A stretch of 64,000 bases of DNA from Hirsutella rhossiliensis (GCF_020360975.1 NW_025408681.1:992001-1056000); one strand, 5' to 3'; positions 1 through 12,352 are shown, counted from the first letter of the stretch. Numbers and translations: made by a program. Notes: generated by a model not told the origin, from the letters alone.

Positions 1-1926
1 CGGTGAGAGACTGGCATGATGTAGGTGAGAGGCGCCATACCTGTCTGTAGAGATGAAGAAAGCGTGGAGTGGAAGCGGAAGAGGAAAAGAGATGCCTCGA
101 CCCTCTCTCTATCCCCCCCTCTGCCTGTTTCAACCCCCCCTTCCTCCTTCCTAACAAGTCTGCAAAACGTCAGCCTTGGTGAGAAATGATGGGGAATCCT
201 TTCTTCTTTCCTCTTACGAAGCAAAAGGAAGGAAAGACGGTCCATGTACATAATCTGACGCAGGATGCATGCAACTCGTTAAAGATTGACGGTACTAAGT
301 ACACAATACGGGGATATCTGGCACTCCCTACCTCTCTACGGTACAGTAGGTCCTGCTCACTCACTGCCCAACTGAACAGCCCAGCTTATTAATAATAAGT
401 ACGAATACTGACAGCACACTGAGCACAGTAATAACTGACACGACGGTACGACTTGCATGTCTAGCTTGGGGAAGCCACACCGAATTAGAAGCCCCTACGA
501 CCCCGTGCTATTCGCGGCCTGTTCTGGCCCCCATCTTCACGTGCCACGCCCGTTGTCGTCGTCCGTCGTTGTGGGCTCGGCCGAGTGAGAGCCACAACCA
601 AAGGTTTTCCCTTCCCACTGCCCGTCGACGGCGGGCGCGAGATCGCTTGCAAAACGGGGGTCATTTAATCAATATCGCCTCTCCTCCCCCTCCCCCTCCC
701 CCGTTCCAAGATTGAGAGCGCCTGCATCCTCGCCTGCCGGGCCTGTCCCCCATGTGCCGCGTTCTGCCAAGGGGGGGGAGTCGCTTTGTCTCCAAGCCGC
801 ACTACCGTCTACTTGCTATATGTGCCGTATTATACCCAAGGGGCAAAATGCCATGAATCTTGCATCATCGCCAACTCCGAGCCAAGACCACACCTCACCG
901 TCTATTCTCAGGTCAAACGCACCTCGACAACTACACGCGCGGCCACACGTACTGCTCGACCGTCTCGGCAACCGGGTTCCTCCCCGCCCGTCCTAGGCAC
1001 ACATACCGTGAAGCCGACGACGAGAAAGGGAAAAAAAAGAAGACCCAAGATCCCCATGCCAGAGCTCCGAGGCTGTCCACCCCCCCCCCCCCCCCTCTCT
1101 CTGTGCTGCATCTCGGCCTTCTCCCTGTGGCCTCCCAGCCCCGTTAAACTCCGGACCCGAGGCGAGCAGGAGCAAAAAAGCAACACAGGCGACAAAAGTA
1201 AGGAAAAAAGAAACCCTTCAATCTTTACGGAGTCCATTAAACTCTGTCTCGTCTCCCCCTTCAGCCCGTGTTTTGTCATTGGATCCGCAAGTTCCTACGG
1301 CCAATCTTGGTTTCCAAGGGCCCTTTCCCAAAGCAAAGTCGAGGCACTTTTCCCATTCTTCTTTTCTTTTCTCTCCTCGTAGGAGAAAAAAAAAACCCTT
1401 ATTGACCCCGAAATCCCTCATCCAACCCACCCTCAAACCGGGGGGTCCGCCTGCTGCTGATGGCGCAACCTGGAGCTTGCCCCGTCAACGAGCCGTGCGC
1501 CTCCGTGCCCAAGAGGGAGGGAGAAAGAGAAAGGCGGCAATGTGCGCCCGACTCGACTCAGCCTCATTCGTGGGGGTAAGAAGTTCCAGACCTCGCTCGT
1601 CCCGTTCTCGTGGCCAAGGCGTTTCCGCAAGCCCTTGTGCGACAGTCTTATCCAGACTTCGCAGCCAGAGGGACGATGAGGAGGTTGGCTTACCGTCGGA
1701 CGAAACCGATTAGGAACAATCTCTCGCGACGCCCCAGCCGCAGCAAAGAGTTGAAACAGTGCAGACGCGCATGTTGTTCTATCGCTGGAATGTGTACAAG
1801 GAAGGTACCCCCATCGTTCGCCTCCCGCTTTCGCCCATCCATGGAGCATGATATGTGTCCCGTACATCTTGTATGTGAGCCCGGTGCTTCAGGCCTCGCT
1901 CCAGTGTCGGCGAGTGAGTCGCGTCA
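1..1926. other. Intergenic, no gene supported
   Basis: I find no reading frame here with the codon pattern, splice sites or family resemblance of a gene. The stretch has pyrimidine-rich tracts (about 90-150 and 670-710), a run of about 15 C starting at 1081, and A-rich runs near 1031 and 1386. Overlapping short frames exist on both strands but look like low-complexity translation. It could include leader sequence of a gene left of the window. Confidence 0.6.
1081..1095. repeat. Poly-C mononucleotide run
   Basis: About 15 consecutive C residues followed by a short CT tract. Such runs vary in length and are prone to sequencing error. No function is implied. Confidence 0.8.
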
Positions 1927-3291
1927 TCATGACGACGGGACCGGCGCCGCCGTCTCCGCCTGTCCCGCCTCGGGCCTGTGCGCGCCGCCCTTGCTCACCA
2001 CGCCGCTGTCGGCTTCCCACTCGAGCCTCTCCCGCACCATCTCCTTCTTGCACCACCACACGGTGATGCCGCCCCAAAGGCCCGTCCACAGGAACGGCAC
2101 CGCCCAGCACACGCCGTACGCGCCCGTCGCCGGCACGGGCGGTATCACGGCCACGACCGTGAGCGCCGCGGCAAGCAGGAGCGCCGGGATCGACCAGAAG
2201 AGGCTCTGCACGTACAGCATCCGCCGGAAGCGGGGGCTGGCCTTGTACCTCGCGGCGAGGGCTTCGCGATAGGGGCGGCCCGCGCCAGCGTTAACGGCGA
2301 CGACGTCCTCGACAAAGTAGTAGGCGCCCGGTAGGACCTGGTGGAGTCTTGTCAGCAACATTGCTAATAGATGTGGGTGGGGGGTGTCAATTACCTTTTC
2401 GCCCTTGGCCGTGGAGCTGATGCGAAACGGGGCCGGCCATGCCATCTGGTGGAAGAGCGTCACCAAGAACAGCACGCCGCCGAGGCAGTAGAGGATGGCG
2501 GGTGCGGGCATGCACAGGACCCTGAGCCAGACAATGTGCGGGGCGCTGCCGACGATGAAGAGGGCGGTAACGGCGGTGATTGTGAGGATCGAGGTCCAGT
2601 TGAGCATGTCGAAGCACCAGCGACTCTCGGTGCCGAGGGGCCGGAAGAAGCGCTCGCGTTTTATGAGGCGCAAGGTGCGGACGGCGAACTCGAGGTAGGT
2701 GGGCCCGCCCCAGATGGTGGTGACGACGGCAAAGATGATCCAGTTTTCGACATCGCCGGCGTAGTGCATGCCGTAGTAGAGGGCAATAGGCACGGCCGAG
2801 GCGTCGACGAAGACGAAGAAGGCGAAGAAGAAGAGGCGCCAGCGCCGCCGACCGTGGTGCCAGGTAAAGGGCAGCTGGGGCAGCAGATGGCGGTTGTCGT
2901 CGTAGTACTCGTCGAGCGTCTTTGCCCGGCGCCTCCACTCGGTGCGGGTGGCGGCGCGGGAGTCGTAGTAGGCCTCGGCCTGCGGGCGCAGCGCATACGA
3001 CAGGCTGCGGCGGGATTCCGGGTTGCCGGTGGGCGGGTGTGGACGGCGTTGATGAGAAGGCGCATCCACGACGCCCGGGGCCGAGATGGAGGCTTGCGTG
3101 GGCAGCTGGCCATCGCTGGCGGCCCGCGATGCGACTCCATTGGCAGCAGCGCCGTCTTTGTTGTGGATGTCATTCTCGTAGGTGCTGCTGACGGTGATGG
3201 CGGGCGTGATGGCACCCGGTCTTGAGGCGGTGCTGCTCGAGAGGGCCGAGTCGGAGTGCCCTCTCGAGCTGCCGCGCCGAACCTCAGGCAT
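1927..3291 (-). CDS. Fungal multi-pass integral membrane protein
   Basis: The protein has about 435 residues after removing one intron. The N-terminal 100 or so residues are Ser/Ala/Pro-rich and look disordered. A conserved stretch ending in LPFTWHHGRRRW precedes about six hydrophobic segments, the last near GVCWAVPFLWTGLWGG, and a short cytosolic-looking tail follows. I recognise it only as a type of uncharacterised membrane protein seen across filamentous fungi; substrate and location are unknown. The start is the ATG at 3291 with a good context (A at -3); upstream in-frame sequence looks like leader. An intron at 2338-2394 (GTAATT, branch TGCTGAC, end CCAG) is 57 nt and free of stops, so an unspliced reading runs through it and adds 19 hydrophilic residues between two membrane segments. 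Confidence 0.75.
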   Translation of the reverse strand: MPEVRRGSSRGHSDSALSSSTASRPGAITPAITVSSTYENDIHNKDGAAANGVASRAASDGQLPTQASISAPGVVDAPSHQRRPHPPTGNPESRRSLSYALRPQAEAYYDSRAATRTEWRRRAKTLDEYYDDNRHLLPQLPFTWHHGRRRWRLFFFAFFVFVDASAVPIALYYGMHYAGDVENWIIFAVVTTIWGGPTYLEFAVRTLRLIKRERFFRPLGTESRWCFDMLNWTSILTITAVTALFIVGSAPHIVWLRVLCMPAPAILYCLGGVLFLVTLFHQMAWPAPFRISSTAKGEKVIDTPHPHLLAMLLTRLHQVLPGAYYFVEDVVAVNAGAGRPYREALAARYKASPRFRRMLYVQSLFWSIPALLLAAALTVVAVIPPVPATGAYGVCWAVPFLWTGLWGGITVWWCKKEMVRERLEWEADSGVVSKGGAHRPEAGQAETAAPVPSS

Positions 3292-5297
3292 GGTCAATCG
3301 TGGCAGCACGCAATCGTCGTTGTCGGATCGAGGCCGCCCATTCGATCGACTCGCTGCTCTCGCCGTGGCGTCGTTTCCTCTTGAGATTCGATGCGGCGGG
3401 AGAGGTGATAAGGAGCAAGAAGGGTCGTCGTTGTCAATTGTTCTCTTGTCGGAGAAAAAGAAACAAGGGGGACGGGAATGCCGTCGTCGTTTGCCGTCGT
3501 CGTAAGCGTCCGGGATGGTGGCGGCTACGGGTTCGCGCTTGGTCAAACTAGGCGCTCCCGCTCGGTCGTTTGTCGCACGGCAGAGTCGGGCTCTTTCCTC
3601 CAAAGCTTTCACCGGGGTTGAAAAGAAGGATGAGGCGAGCAGCAAGTAGCTGAAAGAATAACGACTGATGAGGCCAGGTCGAGCATACAGTGCGCGTAGC
3701 CGGCCGGAGAATTCAGCGGATGGAGATGGAGAGAAGGTGGACGGGGTGGTGGTTGACCCAGACAAGGGCGAAAATAATAACGTGAAGCTGCCATGATGAC
3801 GTTCCTGGCGTGACCGGGATGGCGCGCAGCAGCGACGTCATTGTGGCCGGCCAGCCATGCTTGCGCGGGTGACTAAGCAGTCGATCCAGCCTGGGGAGCC
3901 TGGGAAGGAAGCAGCCAAGCCAAGCCGCCCGTTGTTGCTTGGCAGCTTATCATGAGCTCATACTGTACTAAGGTAATTACTGTACAGTACAGTACGGTGC
4001 TGGTGCTCCCATGGTACCTAATTCACATGCTATCACGGATTATTAGGTAGACTATTAGATTATTAGGCAGGTACTTGCTGCACCGTACGAATCACTTGAC
4101 AATGCCCCGTCAACTGTAAACCCACGTGCATCATGCGAGCCAAGACGGGACACACACGTGGGTGCACAAAATGCACTGTACTGTAACTACAAAAACCTTT
4201 GTTATTACTCCAATGGCCATTCGATATGCAAACTGGTGCGCTTAAAATGGCCACGGCATGCCTGAGACAGACGCCCTCTTCTGCTATTGGGGTGCCTCGA
4301 TGTCTCTGAACAGCTTGAGCAGCTGTCTCTGCCATGGCTCCCAATGATGTACATGCAGTATTACATGCTGCCGGCAACAGCACAGTGCAGTGTTTTTATC
4401 CATCTCGACTGCATCGATCGATGCCGCCAAACACCAAACAAGGCAGCCCGAGAGTCTGACAATCACAACAATAAACCTCTGGTGTCTTGGTGACGACAAC
4501 GCACTGCAATTCAGCAGCACCCTCCTCTCCGCCTCACACCTCGACAAGTCCGGCCAAGCCGTCCGTGCCCTCTCATTGTTGCATCCGCCCTCTCGCACTC
4601 CCCGACATGACACTCCGCCCATCCCATCAGCCCTGTCCATCATGCGCCGAGTCTCTACCGTACGCATCCATGCAAGAAACCCGCCCAGCGCCGGATGCCC
4701 CGATTGTTCGTCACCCCTTCATCACCCCGCGCCGCTCCCGATTCACCACGGCATCTCCGACAACCCCCGTCCTCCCTCATCTAGCGGCGGCACACCCGAG
4801 TCAATGATTCAGGTCCGTAACAATGCGTCTCGCTGCCACAGTCATCGCGCTCGCGCTCACACACGCACACGCACAACCTTTCGGCTATCGTGATTCCTTC
4901 AAGCTACGGGTAACGGCAATTGGCACATACAGTACTGTACTTCGCATTTACAGGGCCGTAGCCTCGGAACCCGCAAACCCCGGCATGAACAAAGCAAGCA
5001 AGCCGTCTCCCAACCACTCCAAACATAGCGTCCAGCCGGCCGGGCCGTACTGATTGACACTCAACCTATCAACGACGTAAACGAAAGGGGTATTAAAAAA
5101 GCAGCCTGGGCCTCGTCGTAAACAACGCTCCTGCATCGCACATGAGGAAGTGCCCAGCTCGGCGTCAAGTCAGCCGCGCCTACATCCGCCTTGCCCCAAT
5201 CCTTCACACCGACTGCTGCGTATTCGGGTTCGTGATCGAGTTTAGGAGCCTGCAGCCTCGATTAGCCCGCCTATCGCCACTCCGCCACCCAAATCAC
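3292..5297. other. Intergenic, about 2 kb without a supported gene
   Basis: This is the upstream region of the membrane-protein gene and the downstream region of the coiled-coil gene. It contains short palindromic runs of the GTAC(T/A)GTAC type near 3961-3995 and 4931-4940. I see no frame with coding character on either strand. Confidence 0.6.
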
Positions 5298-8200
5298 TCA
5301 CTGCAGGTTGCGATCCCTCATCTCACGATCGAGGGCATCAATCTGCTTCGCCGTCAACCGCGCCTTACTGAGCTGTAACAGGTCCATCTGGTTAGCCTCA
5401 TACATCCATCTGGCTGCCAAAGGGGGGAAGCAAGGGAACCGTCAAGGTACGGCCGCGTCAAGCAAGGGGCTCTCGCACCGAAGCCAATGCCGCTGAAGAG
5501 TGATCTTCGTCGTCCTTGTCATCCTCACCTTCCGGCGCGCCACCCTTCGCTGCGGCTGCGGCGTCGTCACCTCCCTCCGCATCCGCAAACCTGCTGTTGG
5601 CTAGGCCCTTGGGCTTAGCTGCCGCCGCCTTGGCCTGTCGACGCCGCAAATGAAAACGTTAGTCCGTGTCCGTAACCGCCGGTCAGTGGAGCTGCTGTCT
5701 TCTCTCACCGTTGCTTCCGCCAACTCGGCGTCCTTGACCTTGAGCTGAGCCTCCAGCTCCTCCATCTTCATCTCGCCCTGCTCCAGCCTCTTCGTGGCTT
5801 CTTCGAACTTGGCCTCCAGGCTCTTGGCCTTGCTATTCGCCTCCTCGACCAGGGCCGTCATGCTATCATTGAGATCTTTGTAATCGGCGTGAGCCGTCTT
5901 GTACTTGGCCTCGGCTTCGGCCTGATGTTCCTCTAAGTCTTGCAGAGCCAGTCCCAAGTCTCGCTTCATGCCGGCCAGGCTCTCCTGCGCAGCCGTCAGC
6001 TCCGCCTTCCCTGCATCCACCTCGGCCTGCTTGGCCTGGAGGCTCGCCAGGGCAGACGAGTCGGCCTCCTCTTGGGCCCTCTTGAGCGATGCGAGCTCTG
6101 CCCTGAGTGAATCAACCTCCGACGAGTCCGCCTTGACATTCTTCGCGGCATCCAGATCAGCTAGGGCAGTCATACGCTCCATTTTTTCTTGGACAAGCTG
6201 CTGGCTCAACTCCTCCACCTCGGACTCGGCATTGGCGAGGGCCTCCTGGGCCCGCTGCAGAACCGCCTCGAGCTCAGCGCTCGCCGCGGCATGCTGGAAG
6301 AGCTTCTCCTCGAGACTAGAGTTGCTGCTCTTGTGCTCGGCAATTGCGTCCTCGAGAGACTTGGCGTGGGCAGCCGTCAGCTCTTCTAGGTCCTTGGTGG
6401 TCTGGGCGCGTTCATGCTTGACGTTCTCAATAGCCTCCGTGTTCAGCGTGATGAGCTTTTCGATTTCCCCGACGTGCTTCTCCTCCAACTCCTGCCTGAC
6501 AGCCTCGATAGTAAAGGAGTTGTCGGACTGTGCTTGCGCGAGCTCAGACCTGGCGGTTTCGAGTTCCGCCTTGATATTGGCCAGTTCGGTGGCGTGTGCG
6601 CTGTCACCGGCGTCCTTGGCAGATGTTAGCTCTGCCTGTTGAGCGGCCACCGACTTTTCCTTGTCGTCGGCGTGCTCCTGTTTCAGGGTCTCGAGGATCG
6701 AGGCGTGAGAAGTCTTGAGCGCATCTAGTTCCTTGGCGAAGGCAGCGTCGCTTTCCTGTCTGAGAGCCACGAGCTCCTCGGCGTGTCGAGACTTGAGCTC
6801 CTCCATCTGGCTTTGCTGGACATCCCTGTCCGCCGAGGCACCAGTCTTTGCCGACTCGAGCGCCTCGGCATGGCTTGCCTGCAGGGCATCCAGGCTCTGC
6901 TGATGCCTCTTTTCCGCGGCCTCGAGGGCCTCGATCGCCGCAGCAAGCTCTGCTTTTGCGGCGGCTAGGGCCGTTGCGTGGCTCTCGGCAGCCTCCTCGG
7001 ACGACGTCCTGAGCTCGTTGTGCTGCGCCTCGAGTTCCTCAAACTTGCGCTTGAAGAAGGCATCGCCGCGGAGACTATCGATTTCGTTCTCGTAGTCCTG
7101 TGACAGGTTCTTCATGCGCTCGTCGTGCATCGTCTTGAGCTTGGAGATCTCGCCATCCTTGTCCGCGAGCGCACTCTGCGCCTCATCTGCCTTCGCTTGC
7201 AGTGATGCCAAATCCTCCTTGGCAGCGACAAGCACCGATTCCTTGCCGACCAACTCCCCCTGGATCTGGGCCAATTGGCCGTTGACAGACTCAATCTCCG
7301 CACTGGCCGTCTCGGCGGTCTTCCCAGATACTTCGAGCCTAGCCTTAAGCTCGGCGATTTCGCTCTCAAGCGAGACAATCTGAGCATTGTGAGCTTGATG
7401 CTCAGACTTTGTCTTCTCATCGCTGGCGGATTCCAGGGCCGCCTGCGAGACGGTCAACTCGTCAATTTTCTGCTGCAGTTCCGCCAGGGCCGACTCGTGC
7501 GTCGACTTGAGCTCTTGTAGGGCGGCCTCGTGGGACGAGGCCTCAGCCAGGCCCTTCCCGAGCTCCTCCTTGTGCTTTGCCTCGAGCTCACCAAGGGCAG
7601 CCTGGTGCTGGCCGGCAAGAGAGACTTGGAGCTCCTCAATCTTAGAGGCATGGTCGCCCAAGATTTTCTGTAGATTGCTCTCGCTCGCCTTGAGTTTCTC
7701 GGAGTGCTCAGCCTCGATCGTCTCTAGAGATTTCTTGATGGCCTCGAGCTCTGACTCGGTAGCGTCTTTGGAGGCCACCGCCTCGGCCAGATCCATCTTG
7801 AGCTTGCCCAGCTCTGTTTCAGCTGCCTGGATCTTGTCGTTGGCCTCGGAAAGCTTGGTCTCGAGGTCAGTGACCGCGGATTCATGCACGTGTTTCAGGT
7901 TGGTAACGATGTCTTCGTTCTCCGGCGAGGTCTTTTCCTCGGCATCCGGAGTCGAGGCGACCGCATTGGCTACCTGCTCCTGGAGAGTCGTAATCGCCTC
8001 CTCGGACGACTTGATCTGGGCCCTGAGAGACTCAATCTCGGCGTTTCCTTCGGCGAGCTTCGACTTGAGCTCTTCGATTTCCTGTGCGCCGGGGGACGAT
8101 TCAGGCTTGGCAGCTGACCGAGGGGCCGTCCGAGATGCTGCGGATGGAACGCCAGCCGTGGAAAGCCTCTTGCGAACTTCGGTGGTTCCAGTGCCGGCAG

Positions 8201-8771
8201 CCGAACGAGCCGTTGCGGCAGTCTTAGTAGCCGAGGTGGTCGTCCTGGGGGTCGCGGTGGATGTCCGTGGGCTAGCACTAGCAGTGCTAGAGGCAGTGGG
8301 TCTGCGGGCAGTCGCGGCGGTGCCCGTCGCGCTAGCCGTCTTTTTGTCGGCAGACTTGCCGGGGCTCGACATGGCGGTGCTCGTCCTCCTTGCGGCGCTT
8401 GAGCTCAAGCTCGGCTTCTTCTCATCTTCGCTGGCGCTCACGCTGGGGCGGCTGCGGTGGGTCGAGGCCGAGGTCGATGCCGCGGTGGGTCGGCGGGTCG
8501 TGGCCGTCGTCGAGGTGGGCGGGCGCGTGGGCGGTTTGCTCAAGCCACCACCAGTGGTGCGCGTGGTGGAAGCAGACGCGCCGGGCCTGGATGCGGTGGC
8601 AGAAGGCGCAACAGGGCGACGGGCGGTCGTCGTAGCTCCGGGGCGCTTAGCAGGTGCCGGAGCCTTAGACTCGCCGTTGGCCTTGGGTGACGCCTCGGTG
8701 GGGTCGGGAGTCGACTCCTTGGATGTAGAAGCTTCGATGGAGGCGGTGACGACGTTTTCCTTGTCCGACAT
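5298..8771 (-). CDS. Large coiled-coil protein with basic Ser/Thr/Pro-rich head
   Basis: Three exons: 5709-8771, 5479-5634 and 5298-5372, giving 1,097 residues. Intron 1 (5635-5708) begins GTGAGA; intron 2 (5373-5478) begins GTGCGA, has a GGCTAAC branch and ends TTACAG; both are phase 0. The first 220 or so residues are rich in Ser, Thr, Ala, Pro and Arg. Almost all the rest is heptad-like coiled coil rich in Glu, Ala, Lys, Leu and Gln. The last exon encodes the short basic end SKARLTAKQIDALDREMR. This composition resembles fungal proteins often labelled M-protein-repeat or myosin-like. A basic head on a long rod is what microtubule or spindle-pole scaffolds look like, but that role is inference. 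The ATG at 8771 opens the frame directly. A long antisense frame lies over it and is a compositional shadow. Confidence 0.85.
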
Positions 8772-10540
8772 GATGTTCTTGACAGAGGGATATCACGGAT
8801 ATGTGCTACACGGGTTCAGCGCTAAGCTCTCTCGCACAGCGGAGGGGCCATTGGTCGCCAGAGCTTGGGCATGAACGCGTGCCGCGATTGGCACGGGAGC
8901 TGCCCAACGCTGGGCATCCGTGGCCATAAAGTTGACGGCCGTGGTGGAGGGGGGATGGGAGGAGAGAGAGACGGCCTTGGGCAATTGTTACTTACCTGGC
9001 GTTGGTATCAATGCAGAAACTCGCTGGAAGGGCACAGCAACAGAGATGGAGTCGCAATGCGAAAGCAGGAAGCTAGAGGGGTATGTGTCGCTGCGACTGA
9101 ACTCTGAAAGAGCAACAGGAGCGACGAATATGATAGACCGTTGAAAGCTCAACAGGAGACGGGGAGGAAAGTTGGTGAAATGGTAGAAAATTGTTCCAGG
9201 GGGGCGAACAGCGGTGGAGGTTGGGATATGAGCAAAGGGGTGAGGGGGTTTGGCCTGGACCTGGTATCAGTTAGAGGAGACCTAACGGAAGCTCAAAAAG
9301 AATACTTTTTATACTGGTGGATCAAGCACTTGCTTACATGTACCTTCCCTTGACCAGCTGGTAGAGGTCGATGACTCAGTACGAGACCCGGATTCCTTGA
9401 GGCGAGGTACAGTACATTTCCTGCACTGTACTTTGTACTAATACTGGTGCTTCTTCTCTCTCATCTTATACCTCGGACTTCGTACCTCCCTTTCTTTTCT
9501 CCCTTCTTCCCCCTTCTCCCTTATCCCGGTCGCCCTCTCCTAATCTCTCACTGGCCCTAGTCACAAGTGCGAGAGATATGTATGCTGCAACGTGGCCAGA
9601 CATACGAAAGGCTAAGATGAGGTATCCAGCTGCTCTGTGGCCTGCCTCAGGGACGTTCGACGTTCGGGCAGCCGGTGTCCGGAGCCCAATCTCGCACGAC
9701 GATGGCCTGGACACTTGTGTTGCCGTTTGCCTTACTCTGTAATATCACTCCCTGCGGGTACACGAGCATGGCAAGCAATCGAACCTTTTTACGACACACT
9801 CGTCGAATGTGATACTTGTAAGTCTTATGCATCCTTTGGTCGATTTATACTGTATATATTTGGGTGATAAGCATCTGTAACACAGTATATGTCGCGAGAC
9901 AGACACCTCCTGCACTGTATCATGTCGCGTCGCGTTTCAAGCCGGCTCGTGATAATCCGAGAGGCTAGTCCAATGTGCGGCCAAGTCCCAACCCTACCCT
10001 ACACTCGTTCGATTTCCACCTGTTTTCTCCAACTCGTCGTCGTCAGCAAGGGCCGTCGATCACCAACAAGCTTCTCGCGTCGTCATGTGTCGCGATCCGG
10101 CCCCTCGGCCCCTCGTCGCTCCGAGCTCTCACCTGCATATCTCGGCCTGTCCATGCTGATGTGGCCGCCGCTCGTTCGGCACGCAGAACCTGCTGATCCA
10201 TGCCCTGATATCCGACCGATTGAGTGCAAGAAGCTGGGGCCAACGGACGCTTCGGACCGAATCGATCAATCCTTCGTCCACTTGAACATTCACCGTGCTC
10301 GCCCCAGGAGCTCCAAGCATTTATTAGATGCAGCATCGAATTCTGCGTCTCTTTTCGTCCCGTCCTTCCTCGTCCGGCCTCTTGACGCCTCGAAGCCTGC
10401 GTCAAGCTCAGTACCTACGTACGCGTACGGAGCTCTGAACCCTCCTTGATTGATAGAGAGCGTTACCTGAGCCGGCTTTGTGCGGGTGGAGCTCGCACGT
10501 GGCAGCCGAGTTTGGGGAAGGGAGAGTCTGGCAAGGAGTA
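8772..10540. other. Intergenic region left of the transposon
   Basis: This is the promoter side of the coiled-coil gene followed by sequence up to the transposon. It contains GTACAGTAC/CACTGTAC motifs near 9408-9445 and a pyrimidine tract near 9450-9535. No gene is supported. The TA at 10539-10540 is one copy of the transposon's target dinucleotide. Confidence 0.6.
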
Positions 10541-10652
10541 CCCGTGCCACGCCCCACTTTATTTGGAATTCGCAAGCTCCCACCTCCTAAAGTTGGTGCT
10601 CACCACCAGTATCCCCACACCACCGGAATACCCAGAATTTCGACTCCCCGAC
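10541..10652 (+). repeat. Left terminal inverted repeat of transposon
   Basis: 112 bp, identical to the reverse complement of 12353-12464. Identity stops after CTCCCCGAC, where the left copy reads CTAG and the right copy TTCA. Confidence 0.95.
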
Positions 10653-10799
10653 CTAGAATCGCTTCAACCACCGCGTACCACGCTCAGAATCGCGTACTTC
10701 CACTCGTTCTAACCTTCCTGAACCTCCATTGGCGTGCCTTTTTGCTGCTCCTCAAACCATCGCTTGCGTGCGTTATGCGCCTTTTCTCCGCGTCTTCTA

Positions 10800-12303
10800 C
10801 TACCTTCCTTGCTTTAGCAATCTGATCATCTCCCTTTGTTGCACCATTTCCCGTCCTTGGGCCACTGACAATACTCCTCCTGATTGTAACTGTATATTCT
10901 TCATAGCCTTACGTTGTTTTTGGATCCGCTCCGCCATTTGGTTCGTCCCAAGTCCCTTTAGTCTGCACGAGCTCAGTCGCCAGAGATAGCGATCCTCGAA
11001 TAAATCGACTGAGATCGTGAGAAAGTCGGGATCCAGGCTTTTATCGTCTTCAAGGACGAGATCTAATTTGTCCGCTACCTTGTTTATTTGTCGTAGAGTC
11101 AATGGTGTCTCGAAAGGTGAGGAGTGTGGTCCTGAATTGGGAGGAGGTGTGGGTGTCGTGGCTTGACGAGCTTCCAAACATTGAAGTACTACTTGTGGAT
11201 TGAATGGGAAGATTCCTGTCTTGCGAAATGCGGAGCGTATAGTACTCTCCTTGAAAGCATGCAATCGTACTTGTTGAATGCAGGAGAGAAACTCAAGCTT
11301 GGTTATGTTGACGAGGCCATCTCGAACCATGACATCTAAAGCCTTGGCGTGATAGTGCTTTAGGGGCTGGAAAACGACAACGTCCAAAGGCTGAAGTGCA
11401 TGCGTGAGATTAGGCGGCATGCCGAAGGGAATAATATTGTGGTTGTCGCAGTATTCAATGAACTGCCTGGTATGGTGAGAGCCATGACCATCAAGAATTA
11501 GAAGTCGCTTCGAGCTTCTTGAGCTTTTTTCCGAGTGCTTGTCAAAATGCTGGAGCCACTCCAGACTAATCACGTCGTTTGAGTAACCAGTAGGCGTGGG
11601 TCGAATAACTGTGTCAGGATCTAGCTCAGGTATTTGATACCATGAAGCCATGTGCATCTGGCCAGCGAGTATCAAAAAAGCCGGAACAACCTCCCCATTC
11701 GCCGAGATAGCTTCGATCGCAGTAGCGGATTCCTATTCTCAGGAATGCCAAAATAATGAGCTCTCCTCCGTTTTGTCACAATCAGCTGGTCTTTTCCAAC
11801 CCCGATGCGAAAACCAGTCTCGTCCATATTCCAGATATCCTCAGGAGGTATACCATTGTCTTGGATAACCTGCCGAAGATGCTGGAAATACTGGTTAACT
11901 CGTGTAAGATTCTCGGAGACTTGGCGCTCTGCTTGAAGCCTTTTTTGGCGCTTTTTGAAGTAGCCGTGACGCTTTAAGAAGCGAGAAGTCCAGTTTGGCC
12001 CCACGGTAGGAGCGTCGCGCTGGCTAGACCGCTCGCGCAAGATACAGTTTGCCGCGTCAGTAACGAACTCGACGCGTACCGCAAGGTTTATATTATCCAA
12101 ACGATCGATATAGCGACATAGGGCCTTCTCTTCTGGTTCGGAAAGCCTCGTATTTCTAGCTCGCTGGCCAGTTTTAGGAGGTCGGCCTTGAAGACGGTAT
12201 CGCAATCGATCACGTGTTACACCGAATTCTCGCGCTACGGTTGCGACTTTAGCACCGGAAAATTTTCAATATATCGAAGAGCGTTTTGTACACGTGCTTC
12301 CAT
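10800..12303 (-). pseudogene. Frameshifted pogo-type transposase
   Basis: The frame starts at the ATG at 12303 with a helix-turn-helix region, continues through a CENP-B-like DNA-binding segment (TVGPNWTSRFLKRHGYFKKR), and then the DDE/DDD catalytic core. The three acidic residues are visible in NMDETGF, LILDGHGSH and LTHALQPLD. Two 1-bp deletions break it. One is in the A run (plus strand) at 12259-12262 near residue 15; the other is at about 11730-11733, just after the segment HYFGIPENR. Between these points the three segments read cleanly with no stop. The copy is therefore non-autonomous as written, unless the deletions are sequencing errors. The last residues before the stop at 10800 are the usual basic C-terminus. 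Confidence 0.9.
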
Positions 12304-12352
12304 TTCGGCTATCGACGAGATCGTGAATTGGTTAAGATATAGGGATGCTGAA

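Noticed and set aside
1610..2272. 220-codon plus-strand frame at the left end
   Set aside because: Overlaps the 3' end of the membrane-protein gene in antisense and shows no domain.
2371..3225. 284-codon Gly/Glu/Val-rich plus-strand frame over the membrane-protein gene
   Set aside because: Antisense of a gene with six hydrophobic segments and a proper intron; low-complexity composition with no motifs.
7507..8874. 455-codon open frame on the plus strand over the coiled-coil gene
   Set aside because: It is antisense to a well-supported gene. Its Ser/Ala/Leu composition is what the complement of a Glu/Ala/Lys-rich coiled coil gives.
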